DNA of 64,000 nucleotides, from positions 15,185,608 to 15,249,607 of the forward strand of contig NC_088299.1 of NCBI RefSeq assembly GCF_032854445.1, given 5' to 3'. The DNA comes from Liolophura sinensis (lineage: Eukaryota > Mollusca > Polyplacophora > Chitonida > Chitonidae). Under the pieces are notes generated by a model. The model was not told where the DNA came from and did not search any database. It worked only from the letters and a program-made list of their open reading frames with translations. The position numbers and the translations under genes are program-made. This document shows, one piece after another, positions 14,601-26,548 of this stretch. Each line of letters opens with the position of its first letter. Position 1 is the stretch's first letter.

Positions 14601-17600
14601 GTTGACTCACGGGTGGAATAGACATGTACTTGGCACACATGTGGGACAGAAATGCTTTGGCACACATGTAAAATGGATATGTACTTGACACATATGTGGG
14701 ACAGACGTGGATTGACACACAGGATAGATGGAAATGTACTTGGCACATGTGTCACACACATGGTTTGACACAGATGTAGAATGGACATGTACTTGGTGCA
14801 TATGTTGTACAAACATGGCTTGGTACCCAAGTGAAATGAACATATGTGGGACAGACATGGTTTGACACACAGGAAAGAGGGACATGTACTAGTCACATAT
14901 GTGGGACAGACATAGTTTGACACAAAGGTGGAATGGACATGTACTTGGCGCATATGTGGGACAGACTTGGTTTGACACAAAGGTGGAATGGACATGTACT
15001 TGGCACCTAGGAGGCACAGACACGGTTTAACATAAAAGTAGGATGGACGTATATTTGGCATGTATGTGGGACAGAAATGGTTTGATACACAGGTTTAAAT
15101 GACATGTACTTCCCACAATTCTCGGATAGACATGGATTGTCATACAGCAGATATTGTTTGACGTATAGTTGTGATGGACATGTACTTGGCACATGTGTTG
15201 CATGGACATGGTTTGACACACAGGAGAGATGGACATGTACTTGGCACACTTCTGGGACAAACATGGTTTGACACCCTGCTGTGATAAATATATGGTTGGC
15301 ACATACGTGGGACAGACATGGCTTGACGTACAGATGTAATGGACATGTACTTGGCACATATGTGGGACAGACATGGTTTGAAAAACATTAGAGATGGACA
15401 TTACTTAACAGATATGTGGCACACATATGGTTTGACAAAGAGGTGTGATGGACATGTACTTTGCACATTTGTGGGACAGACACGGTTTGACACACAGAAG
15501 AGATGGACATGTACTTGGCGCATATGTGGGACAGACATGGTTTGACACACAGGAGAGATGAACATACACTTGGCACATATGTGGGACAGAGATGGTTTGA
15601 CGTACAGGTGTGATGGACATGTACCTGGCACATATGTGGGACAAACATGATTTGACGTACAGGTGTAGTGGACATGTATTTGGCACATATGTGAGACAGA
15701 CATGGTTTTACGAACAGAAGACATGGACATGTACTTGCCACACTTGTGGGATACACACGGTTTGACACACAGAAGAGATTTGTATGTACTTGGCATATAT
15801 GTGGGACGTACATGGTTTGACGTACAGGTGTAGTGGACATGTACTTTGCACATATGTGGGACAGACATGGTTTGACACACAGAGGAGATGGACATGTACT
15901 TAGCGCATATGTGCGACAAACATGGTTTGACACACAGAGGAGATGGACATGTACTTGGCGCATATGTGCGACAGACATGGGTTTATGTACATGTGTGATG
16001 GACATGTACTTGGCACATATGTGGGACAGATATGGTTTGACACACAGTAGAGATGGACATGTTCTTGGGAGATATGTGGGACAGACATGGTTTGACGTAC
16101 ATGTGTGATGGACATGTACTTGGCACATATGTGGGACAGACATGGTTTGACACACAGTAGAGATGGACATGTTCTTGGGAGATATGTTGGACAGGCATGG
16201 TTCGACGAAAAACTGTAATGGACATGTACTTGGGAGACATGTGGGACAGACATGGTTTGACGTACAGCTGTGATGGACATGTACTTGGCACGTATGTGGG
16301 ACAGACATGGTTTGACGCACAGCTGTGATGGACATGTGTTTGGGAGATAGGTTGGACAGGCAAGGGTCGACGTACAGCTGTGATGGACATGTACTTGGCA
16401 AATATCTGGGACAGACATGGTTTGATGTAAAGGTGTGACTGACATGTACTTGGCACATATGTGGGACAGACATGGTTTGACGTACAGCTGTGATGAACAA
16501 GTACTTGGGAGATATGTGGGACAGGCATGGTTTGACGTACAGCTGTGATGAACATGTACTTGGGAGATATGTGGGACAGGCATGGTTTGACGTACAGCTG
16601 TGATGAACATGTACTTGGGAGATATATGGGACAGTCATGGTTTGACGTACAGCTGTGATGAACATGTACTTGGGAGATATGTGGGGCAGGCATGGTTTGA
16701 CGTACAGCTGTGATCGACATGTACTTGGCACGTATGTGGGACAGACATGGTTTGACGTACAGGTGTGATGGACATGTACTTGGGAGATATGTGGGACAGG
16801 CATGGTTTGACGTACAGCTGTGATGGACATGTATTTGACACATATGTGGGACAGACATGGTTTTACAACTGTGATGAACATGTACTTGGGAGATATGTGG
16901 GACAGGCATGGTTTGACGCACAGCTGTGATGGACATGTACTTGGGAGATATGTGGGACAGACATGGCTTGACGTACATCTGTGATGAACATGTACTTGGG
17001 AGATATGTGAGAAAGCCATGGTTTGACGTACAGCTGTGATGAACATGTACTTGGGAGATATGTGGGACAGTCATGGTTTGACGTACAGCTGTGATGAACA
17101 TGTACTTGGGAGATATGTGGGACAGACATGGTTTGACGTACAACTGTGATGAACATGTACTTGGGAGATATGTGGGACAGGCATGGTTTGACGTACATCT
17201 GTGATGAACATGTACTTGGGAGATATGTGGGACAGGCATGGTTTGACGTACAGCTGTGATGGACATGTACTTGGCACATTTGTGGGACAGACACGGTTTG
17301 ACACACAGAAGAGATGGACATGTACTGGGCGCATATGTGGGACAGACATGGTTTGACACTCAGGAGAGATGAACATACATCTAGCACATATGTGGGACAG
17401 AGATGGTTTGACGTACAGCTGTGATGCTTATGTACCTGGCACATATGTGGGACAGACATGGTTTTACGTACATGTGTGATGGACATGTACTTGGCACATA
17501 TGTGAGACAGACATGGTTTTACGTACATGTGTGATGGACATGTACTTGGCACATATGTGGGGCAGACATGGTTTGACACACAGTAGAGATGGACATGTTC

Positions 17601-20600
17601 TTGGGAGATATGTTGGACAGGCATGGTTCGACGAACAACTGTAATGGACATGTACTTGGCACGTGTGTTGGACAGACAGGGTTTGACGCACAGCTGTGAT
17701 GGACATGTATTTGGGAGATATGTTGGACAGTCATGGTTTGACGTACAGCTGTGATGAACATGTACTTGACACGTATGTGGAACAGACATGGTTTGACGTA
17801 CAGCTGTGATGAACATGTACTTAGGAGATATGTGGGACAGGCATGGTTTGACGCACAGCTGTGATGAACATGTACTTGGGAGATATGTGGGACAGACATG
17901 GTTTGACGTACAGCTCTGATGAACATGTACTTGGGAGATATGTGGGACAGGCATGGTTTGACGTACATCTGTGATGAACATGTACTTGGGAGATATGTGG
18001 GACAGACATGGTTTGACGTACAGCTGTGATGAACATGTACTTGGGAGATATGTGGGACAGGCATGGTTTGACGTACAGCTGTGATGAACATGTACTTGGG
18101 AGATATGTGGGACAGACATGGTTTGACCTACATCTGTGATGAACATGTACTTGGGAGACATGTGGGACAGGCATGGTTTGACGTACATCTGTGATGGACA
18201 TGTACTTGGCACGTATGTGGGACAGACATGGTTTGACGTACATCTGTGATGGACATGTACTTGGGAGATATGTGGGACAGACATGGTTTGACGTACAGCT
18301 GTGATGGACATGTACTTGGCACATTTGTGGGACAGACACGGTTTGACACACAGAAGAGATGGACATGTACTGGGCGCATATGTGGGACAGACATGGTTTG
18401 ACACACAGGAGAGATGAACATACACTTAGCACATATGTGGGACAGAGATGGTTTGACGTACAGCTGTGATGCACATGTACCTGGCACATATGTGGGACAG
18501 ACATGGTTTGACGTACAGGTGTAGTGGACATTTATTTGGCACATATGTGAGACAGACATGGTTTTACGTACATGTGTGATGGACATGTACTTGGCACATA
18601 TGTGGGACAGACATGGTTTGACACACAGTAGAGATGGACATGTTCTTGGGAGATATGTTGGACAGGCATGGTTCGACGAACAACTGTAATGGACATGTAG
18701 TTGGCACGTTTGTGGGACAGACATGGTTTGACGTACAGCTGTGATGGACATGTACTTGGCACGTATGTTGGACAGACAGGGTTTGACGTACAGCTGTGAT
18801 GGACATGTATTTGGGAGATATGTTGGACAGGCATGGTTTGACGTACAGCTGTGATGGACATGTACTTGGCACGTATGTGGAACAGACATGGTTTGACGTA
18901 CAGCTGTAATGAACATGTACTTAGGAGATATGTGGGACAGGCATGGTTTGACGCACAGCTGTGATGAACATGTACTTGGGAGATATGTGGGACAGACATG
19001 GTTTGACGTACAGCTCTGATGAACATGTACTTGGGAGATATGTGGGACAGTCATGGTTTGACGTACATCTGTGATGAACATGTACTTGGGAGATATGTGG
19101 GACAGACATGGTTTGACGTACAGCTGTGATGAACATGTACTTGGGAGATATGTGGGACAGGCATGGTTTGACGTACAGCTGTGATGAACATGTACTTGGG
19201 AGATATGTGGGACAGACATGGTTTGACGTACATCTGTGATGAACATGTACTTGGGAGATATGTGGGACAGACATGGTTTGACGTACAGCTGTGATCGACA
19301 TGTACTTGGCACGTATGTGGGACAGACATGGTTTGACGTACATCTGTGATGGACATGTACTTGGGAGATATGTGGGACAGACATGGTTTGACGTACAGCT
19401 GTGATGGACATGTACTTGGCACATTTGTGGGACAGACACGGTTTGACACACAGAAGAGATGGACATGTACTGGGCGCATATGTGGGACAGACATGGTTTG
19501 ACACACAGGAGAGATGAACATACACTTAGCACATATGTGGGACAGACATGGTTTGACGTACAGCTGAGATGCACATGTACCTGGCACATATGTGGGACAG
19601 ACATGGTTTGACGTACAGGTGTAGTGGACATGTATTTGGCACATATGTGAGACAGACATGGTTTTACGTACATGTGTGATGGACATGTACTTGGCACATA
19701 TGTGGGACAGACATGGTTTGACACACAGTAGAGATGGACATGTTCTTGGGAGATATGTTGGACAGGCATGGTTCGAGGAACAACTGTAATGGACATGTAG
19801 TTGGCACGTATGTGGGACAGACATGGTTTGACGTACAGCTGTGATGGACATGTACTTGGCACGTATGTTGGACAGACAGGGTTTGACGCACAGCTGTGAT
19901 GGACATGTATTTGGGAGATATGTTGGACAGGCATGGTTTGACGTACAGCTGTGATGGACATGTACTTGGGAGATATGTGGAACAGACATGGTTTGACGTA
20001 CAGCTGTGATGAACATGTACTTAGGAGATATGTGGGACAGGCATGGTTTGACGTACAGCTGTGATGAACATGTACATGGGAGATATGTGGGACAGACATG
20101 GTTTGACGTACAGCTCTGATGAACATGTACTTGGGAGATATGTGGGACAGGCATGGTTTGACGTACATCTGTGATGAACATGTACTTGGGAGATATGTGG
20201 GACAGACATGGTTTGACGTGCAGCTGTGATGAACATGTACTTGGGAGATATGTGGGACAGGCATGGTTTGACGTACAGCTGTAATGAACATTTACTTGGG
20301 AGATATGTGGGACAGACATGGTTTGACGTACAGCTGTGATGAACATGTACTTGGGAGATATGTGGGACAGGCATGGTTTGACGTACAGCTGTCATGGTCA
20401 TGTACTTGGCACGTATGTGGGACAGACATGGCTTGACGTACAGCTGTGATGGACAAGTATTTGACACATATGTGAGACAGACATGGTTTGACACACAGTA
20501 GAGATGAACATGTACTTGGGAGATATGTGGGACAGACATGGTTTGACGTACAGCAGTGATGGACAAGTACTTGGGAGATATGTGAGACAGATATGGTTTG

Positions 20601-21276
20601 ACGTACAGCTGTGATGGACATGTGCCTGGAACGTATGTGGGACAGATATGGTTTGACGTACAGCTGTGATGGACATGTACTTGGCACGTATGTGGGACAG
20701 ACATGGTTTGCCGTACAGGTGTGATGGACATGTACTTGGCACGTATGTGGGACAGACATGGTTTGACACACAGTAGAGATGGACATGTACTTGGGAGATA
20801 TGTTGGAAAGGCATGGTTTGACGTACAGCTGTGATGGACATTTACTTGGCACATATGTGGGACAGACATGGTTTGACGTGCAGGTGTGATGGACATGTAC
20901 TTGGCATATATGTAGGACATACATGGTTTGACGTACAGGTTTAATGGACATGGACTTGTCACATATGTGGTATACACATGGTTTGACGTACAGGTGTGAT
21001 GGACATGTACTTGGGACATGTGTGGAAGAGACATGGTTTGACGTACAGATGTGATGGACATGTACTTGGGACATATGTGGGACAGACATGGTTTGACACA
21101 CAGTAGAGATGGACATGTACTTGCTACATATGGGGGACAGACATAGTTTGACACACAGTAGAGATGAACATATTCTTGGCACATATGTGGAACAGACATA
21201 GTTTGACACACCGGAGAGATGAACATATACTTGGGACATATGTGGGACAGACATGGTTTCACACACAGGAGACATG
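11654..21276. repeat. 55-bp minisatellite array 1
   Basis: About 175 tandem units with a 55-base period. The unit begins GATGGACATGTACTTGG, continues CACATATGTGGGACAGACAT and ends GGTTTGACGTACAGCTGT or with a CACACAGGAGA-type tail. Successive copies of 'tgtgat' at 16,925 and 16,980 confirm the period. The left edge (11,654-12,240) has diverged 110-bp dimers, while the core and right part are more uniform. The minus strand has almost no stop codons in any frame. Since 55 is one more than a multiple of three, each frame reads a 55-residue repeat made from three DNA units. The long Cys/His-rich frames (up to 552 codons) are artefacts of this. Confidence 0.97.
16200..20400. repeat. Higher-order repeat inside array 1
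   Basis: Distinctive neighbouring unit variants recur together: 'ggcacatttgtggg' followed by a 'cacacagaagagatgg' unit, then 'tactgggcgcatatg'. They begin at 17,273, 18,318 and 19,418, which are 1,045 and 1,100 bases apart, or 19 and 20 units of 55. The intervening units also repeat in the same order. This indicates recent amplification of blocks of about 20 units. Confidence 0.85.
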
Positions 21277-21589
21277 GAAATCTAATTACTACACAAGTAA
21301 GAAATGCTTCTACTTATTCAGATGGCATGAAGATAACGAAATATAATTGTGTATTCTTGGGTTTTTACCTCGTTGTCAGTTGTCAGTCACATGAACACGA
21401 GGTGTCATTCGGTGTTCATGTATATACAGTGCCTTTTTTTCAGGTCGAGCCCATACCCTTTAAGTTCCGAGGTTAATTCTGGATATTTTGACTTCGAGGC
21501 GGACGCTTTAAACACTAAGGGATGAAAATTACTGACCTAAGAACTGCACTTGCTTCATATCTCGCCTAGTCACCACAGCACTCAATATA

Positions 21590-21845
21590 TAGAGTGAGAT
21601 GGATGGATGGTGGATTCATTGTGAACGTGGGGTGGGTGGGGAAGACAATATGGCGAGTGAGCTGGATGAATGTTAAATTTTTTATGGAGGTAGGTAGATA
21701 AAGAGGTCAATATGGCGAGTGAGCTGGATGGATGATGGATTCATTATGGAGATGGGTAGGTGGAGAGGTCGGTATGGCGAGTGAGCTGGATGGATGGTGA
21801 ATTCATTATAAAGATGGGCAGGTGGAGAGGGAACTAATGGACATG
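21590..21845. repeat. 62-bp tandem repeat in block B
   Basis: About four units built on 'atggcgagtgagctggatg' and 'attcattatggagatgggt', with a period near 62 bases. Fewer units remain in B' (about 33,700-33,885) and about four in B'' (59,100-59,340). Confidence 0.85.
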
Positions 21846-21849
21846 TCAG

Positions 21850-23124
21850 GTACCTGCCCATAATTATAATAAAACGCAATCTCTTTTACTTTCAGTAGCC
21901 TGAGGGTTTTAAATGTTCATCTTGTGTTTTTCCCAAGTAAAAGGTCCCTGTGAAAACTGAAAGATCGTTCAAAATTTAAATCCTCTCATCCTGGATTTGA
22001 TGTGTAAACAGTTTATCCAATGAAAGTTTCGTAGTTTTTTCTTCTGTTAGTGTAATTTCCACTCATACCGTAAAATGATCGAAGTGTATTTTTATGAATT
22101 TCTAGCTTACCTGTATGGGTTTAAGGGAATGAAACCTCCAACCACCGCGTCTGTGTAACAAATCTTACCAAACATGCCCACAGAATGGCACAAGCGTGGC
22201 GATGCTTTCATTTCACCCCGGACTCTCAGTTCAGTGGTCAAAAATGTATCGATCGAAAGTGGCTATCAGCTGAAGGGACAAAACTCTGCTCAGACGTTAG
22301 CAGCTTAGTGTCCATCGGTTGTCTTCCCTGTGAACTCCTGTTTAGGCCGCGAGAAACTGATGTTTGTTGTTGCTTAACATTTAAAACTCACTTCCTTTCA
22401 GGAAGAAAGGTTAACTTTTGCTATTTATATGAAAAAGATAACTTTATCTGAATGCTAGCAAATGTAGACCTACGGTGATTTATTGTTAACAAACCACGAC
22501 ATCCCCACTATAGGAACACAGGCTTGCAGTATTGATTTAGTTATTACTTATATTGGAACATTTTCAGAACATATTCTTAACTAAAAATGGTTAAAATATT
22601 TATAACGCTTACTCTTTACAATTGAATAATAAATCATATAGTTCTCAGTTAAAACGAAAGAAACTTTATTTGGTTTAAAGGATCACCTAAAACAATATTA
22701 TTTGGGGGAAAATGACGTCTTTCACCGTATATATTGTTTAGATCTGTTTTCAATAATTTTATCAGTTATTTGAAATTGTGGTTACAAATCTGTTTCATCA
22801 TCCAAGTATAATCTACCCAATTAAAAAAATAACCGTGTGAATATACCGACATCTGTATTTTGTGGGAGTCGTATTTTATACGCCTATAGCGCGGGCGTAA
22901 CGGAATCGCTCTCTGTGCAACAGATAACCAGTACATTCAATAAAATACATTGTTCCTAGAATCCACAGATTTTGGATTATGTGACACTGCACCCGTAAAT
23001 TCAGAGTTGTAAGCAGTCTATGCTATCAGTTTCCTTGGCCTGCTGTGAGCGAATTACGCCCTGTTTAGACTCTGCATATCTGTCAACAAACACTTCCATT
23101 ATCTTTAATAGCGAATATATGAAT
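21850..23124. other. Non-coding part of block B
   Basis: No gene seen. Bases about 21,868-22,170 are missing from B', where the flanks join at about 33,911. They are present in B'', so this is a deletion in B'. Confidence 0.55.
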
Positions 23125-23395
23125 TTATTTATTTATTTTTTTTTGATTGGTGTTTTACGCCGTACTCAAGAATATTTCACTTTTACGACGGCGGCCAGCA
23201 TTATGGTGGGAGGAAACGGGGCAGAGCCAGGGGAAACCCACGACCATCTGCAGGTTGCGGCCAGACATTCCCAATTACGACCAAAGAGGACGCCAGCATG
23301 AGCTGGACTTGAACTCACAGCGAGCGGATTGGTGAGAGATTCCTGGGTCATTACGCTGTGCTAGCGTGCTAAAAAACTGAGCCACGGAGGCCCCT
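23125..23395 (-). mobile_element. tRNA-derived SINE (mollusc type), reverse orientation
   Basis: Read on the minus strand, the element has a tRNA-like head ('cctccgtggctcagtt' as A box; 'gtgagttcaagtccag' as B box). The body contains 'ggtttcccctggctctgcc' and 'tttcctcccaccataatg', and the end is 'gagtacggcgtaaaacacc' followed by an AAATAAATA-rich tail. This type of SINE is common in molluscs by my recollection. It is also present in B' (34,870-35,145) and B'' (60,640-60,905). Confidence 0.88.
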
Positions 23396-25766
23396 CGAAT
23401 ATATGAAGCAGCTTATGACGTTTTTTGGCTATTTGACCAGCCACGTGATCTAACAGATATTCTGAATTTTATCCATATGCTTAAATCATTTTTCCCTAAT
23501 CAGCTAATGATCTTTGAATGAAATTTCATTGCAAGTTTTAGGTGGATCGCCTCACCCATATTGTATTGTACCACTGTTTAAATAGCCAAAGTGCACATAT
23601 ACGGCCGCTGTATTCCTGGGTCGGGTCGTCGCCTCCGGAGGAGTTGTGCTGGTGATTTTGACCCCTATAAAACGTTTACAAAATTACAATAGGATTGCTA
23701 TACAACTAGATTCGTGTTTATTTCTGAAACAAACGGAAATAAAAACAAGCACCACTAGGCTAATCCTGCCATTCGACTGTCGCTGGATTTTATGCCTGAG
23801 TTTTGTAGCGGTGGCTTCTAAGATGAAAGCAGTGCTCACTTAGTTATCGCGGACGTCAGAGAAAGCACCTCCGCTTGAACACTGCTTTTGAGTAATTTTA
23901 CTGTATTTTAGGAAAACAGAAAACAACCATTCTTTGTATGCTAGAATTACTAAGGCGTAAAATATAAATTCTTCAATTGTAAAAAACTCAGAGAAAAATT
24001 TTATCTCGAGATTTAATTAATTTTAAGCGTTGTCGGGTGAGATGCCGTCTTCTCACTTCCATAAAAATTTCGGCATCCCAAATGAATATTGCACTGACTC
24101 TGACCTTTGTTGTTTAGAAACTGCTGAGGAAACACTAAAATAGGCGACAAAAAATACCATTTGGAAAGATGAATGCGGTTTGGGCTCAGCCGGCACAATT
24201 GAAGCCCAAAAGACAATTAAAGCATTGTGGAGTAATTTCCACAAAGGATCTGGCAACGGCTGGATCATGTCTGGAGTGATGCCCGATGTTGGCTTCTCAT
24301 GCCGCCTATTAGGACGATATTGACTTTGACTGCTTTCTGTTTTATACGGCTTGGGAGCTATCCTTTCTGTTGTTGTCCACTCTCTATCGTTGTCTAATTT
24401 TGCCTAAACTGTTTGTCCTGGTTTAAGTTCTAGAAGATTTTGGCCACCATGTTGAAAATTGAAGTATCGCTCACTGCACGATTTTGTTTTCCTGTCTCTC
24501 TCTCTCATCCTCTCAAAATAAAGATATCGTAAAAATTTCTCAGAACACCCTACTGATGCCAGACATTCTATTTCAATTTGGGTGCGTAACCCTTTTCCCT
24601 GTGTAGAAATGTCTTTGGCGCGTACACAAAGGGTTTCCACCCCGATCCTTGAAACTGCAATAAGACACGGCCAAGTCCACATAGAAATGTATGTGTAATA
24701 ACCGTTGTTGTCAGTTTCATATCGTAGACAGCTAAACAGGGCTTAAGGAAATCGGACAAATTTAGGAGATTTTAGCCAAGGTAATAAACCGTCCTCAAAA
24801 GGTATCTTAATTCAGTCAGGTCAGTTGGCGGATTAATATTTCCACCACTATGCAAATATTTAAGTCGCCGTGAAAATATTCCAATCGCAGTGGAAATATT
24901 CTTGCCATGAAAAAAATTTTCCTTTTAAGAATGTTTTTCTGTGTAAGTATGATTTTTCTCGTAAAAAGTTATTCCTTGTGTGAAAAAATTACCGTGATTA
25001 TGTAAACTGATTAGCTACATTTACTGATAAACAGCCTGGTAAGCCGCCTTCCTAGCAACTACATGCATATATAGAAAACATCCCAAAAATTCAATTCAAT
25101 TATTAGTCATTTCTTCATTTTTACAGGCTGGAATTTAGCTACTTGTTTACAATATATAAACGCTGTATTTTAAATGTAAGTAGGCCAAGTATGGTTTTTA
25201 TATCTTGTCTACAGTCTAGTTTATATTTGGTTTTGGGGCCATGGAATAAAGGACGGCGGCTGTGTGGGACTTTTGGCCTTGTTGTTATATGTAACCGCGT
25301 GCGCAACCTAACAATACCTAAATGATCTCCCACCTTATTCAACACACTGACATCTGCCTTATCGGTCGATTGAATAAAATCTATAACATGGAGATAGTAC
25401 ATTCGAAGCAAGTTAGTCGGATTAATGTTTAAAAATTGAAACTCCACAGTATGATCGAGGTCGTTAAATACAGCTTATGTGCAAAATTACAGCTTTCAGC
25501 TATGCCTCATCGTGTAGTAAGGCTCCAAACTTTCAACTTTCAGGCCGAATTTTCCAGGTGACAGTGTGTTTGTTTACGAACAACCAGTCCTCGACAGCTA
25601 CCGATGAAAGATTTGGGTCCATTAAGATGCACTTAAAACTGAAATTGTCGAGCAGGCCCTCAAAGTTATTCTTGAGCACGTGAGTGAATACAACCGCCCA
25701 TTCCTGCACGGTGACACTAATGATAAAGTGTATGATCTGTGGTTTCACCCCTAGGCTTATAGAAAT
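23396..25766. other. Non-coding part of block B
   Basis: No gene or RNA recognised. A stretch of about 200 bases (24,094-24,277) is deleted from B'' at about 61,595. The minus-strand frames near 25,139-25,748 are noted but not called. Confidence 0.5.
25761..25766. repeat. Target-site duplication of the hAT element, left
   Basis: AGAAAT before the element is repeated after it at 29,685-29,690. The unfilled site in B' (about 37,485-37,493) has one AGAAAT followed directly by ATAACC. Confidence 0.85.
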
Positions 25767-25864
25767 CAGGGTTCGTACACCTTAGGTATTATGAAAATTA
25801 AAGACTTTTTAAAGACTTTTAAGGCTGTCATTCTCCAAAATTAAAGACCAATTTCATCAAGTTG

Positions 25865-26070
25865 TTTGTAAAGATCTATTCATTTAATCGTTGTCTTACA
25901 CCACACAAAGAATTTTTCACTTCTATGATGGCGACTAGTGTATTGCGGCTGGAGGAAGGCAGAGTACCCGTGGTAAACCAACGACCTTTGGTGAGTTATA
26001 CCAACTGAACTTGTATGACTGACTCGACATTGATGAACTGCATGCGATCTGTAATGAACTTAATGCGAAC
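25865..26070 (-). mobile_element. Degenerate SINE nested in the hAT element
   Basis: 'gttgtcttacaccacacaa' and 'gaatttttcacttctatgat' followed by 'ggcg' align in order with the 'gttttacgccgtactcaag' and 'aatatttcacttttacgac' end of the block-B SINE. The rest is strongly diverged. It may have been carried inside this element family for a long time. Confidence 0.5.
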
Positions 26071-26548
26071 GGAAGTCACAACATCCATGTAAAGCCATAT
26101 AAATAGCAACACCGACTGCATATTGCGATCAAGGCCTCACACAGTGAAAGCATGAGGATCATGAAAATCCCTTGACACAGGTATTGAAACCACGCTCGTG
26201 CAGCCTCAGGTTGATGGACAAGCACCTATATTCGAGATAGCTACACCATCAGCGACCATACTGAATACGAAGCAAGCCAGAGAGTTAAATTGTAACACTT
26301 TTAATTGGGACAAATTCCAGCAGACACAAATTTTAATGTTGAGTCAGTTAAGATAACTGAACACATTTCAAATCTCAAATGCCAATTCAGGCAAACACAC
26401 ATTAAGGTAACAGGCAATAAAACAAGAAGTTCAATCACACAGTACGTGTTCAGATAATGGTTTAGAGCACAGTTTTAATGAGGTCCATTAGGTCTCACTC
26501 AGTTTAGATAACTCACTAAAAGTCTCTAAAATTTCAGATGCCTGTAGC

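Larger units (their letters stand above)
21277..25766. repeat. Segmental duplication block B (copy 1)
   Basis: The block starts at the end of the array ('attactacacaagtaagaaa') and matches 33,378-37,515 (B') and 58,776-63,016 (B''). After the hAT insertion it continues for about 30 bases at 29,685-29,714. It contains a 62-bp repeat and a SINE; no gene is recognised. Two short minus-strand frames (25,748-25,533 and 25,447-25,139) look protein-like and occur in the other copies, but high identity of recent copies makes this uninformative. Confidence 0.95.

Noticed and set aside
15388-20346. Minus-strand open frames of 400-552 codons, Cys/His-rich
   Set aside because: They lie wholly inside the 55-bp array, overlap in all three frames and simply reread the repeat; no start context, introns or domains.
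11654-21276. CRISPR-like array
   Set aside because: Whole units are repeated with no unique spacers, and the window is eukaryotic; it is a minisatellite.
25139-25748. Two protein-like minus-strand frames in block B, present in B' and largely in B''
   Set aside because: The copies are too recent for conservation to mean much, a stop and frame change separate them, and no family is recognised; they may be relics of a transposon.
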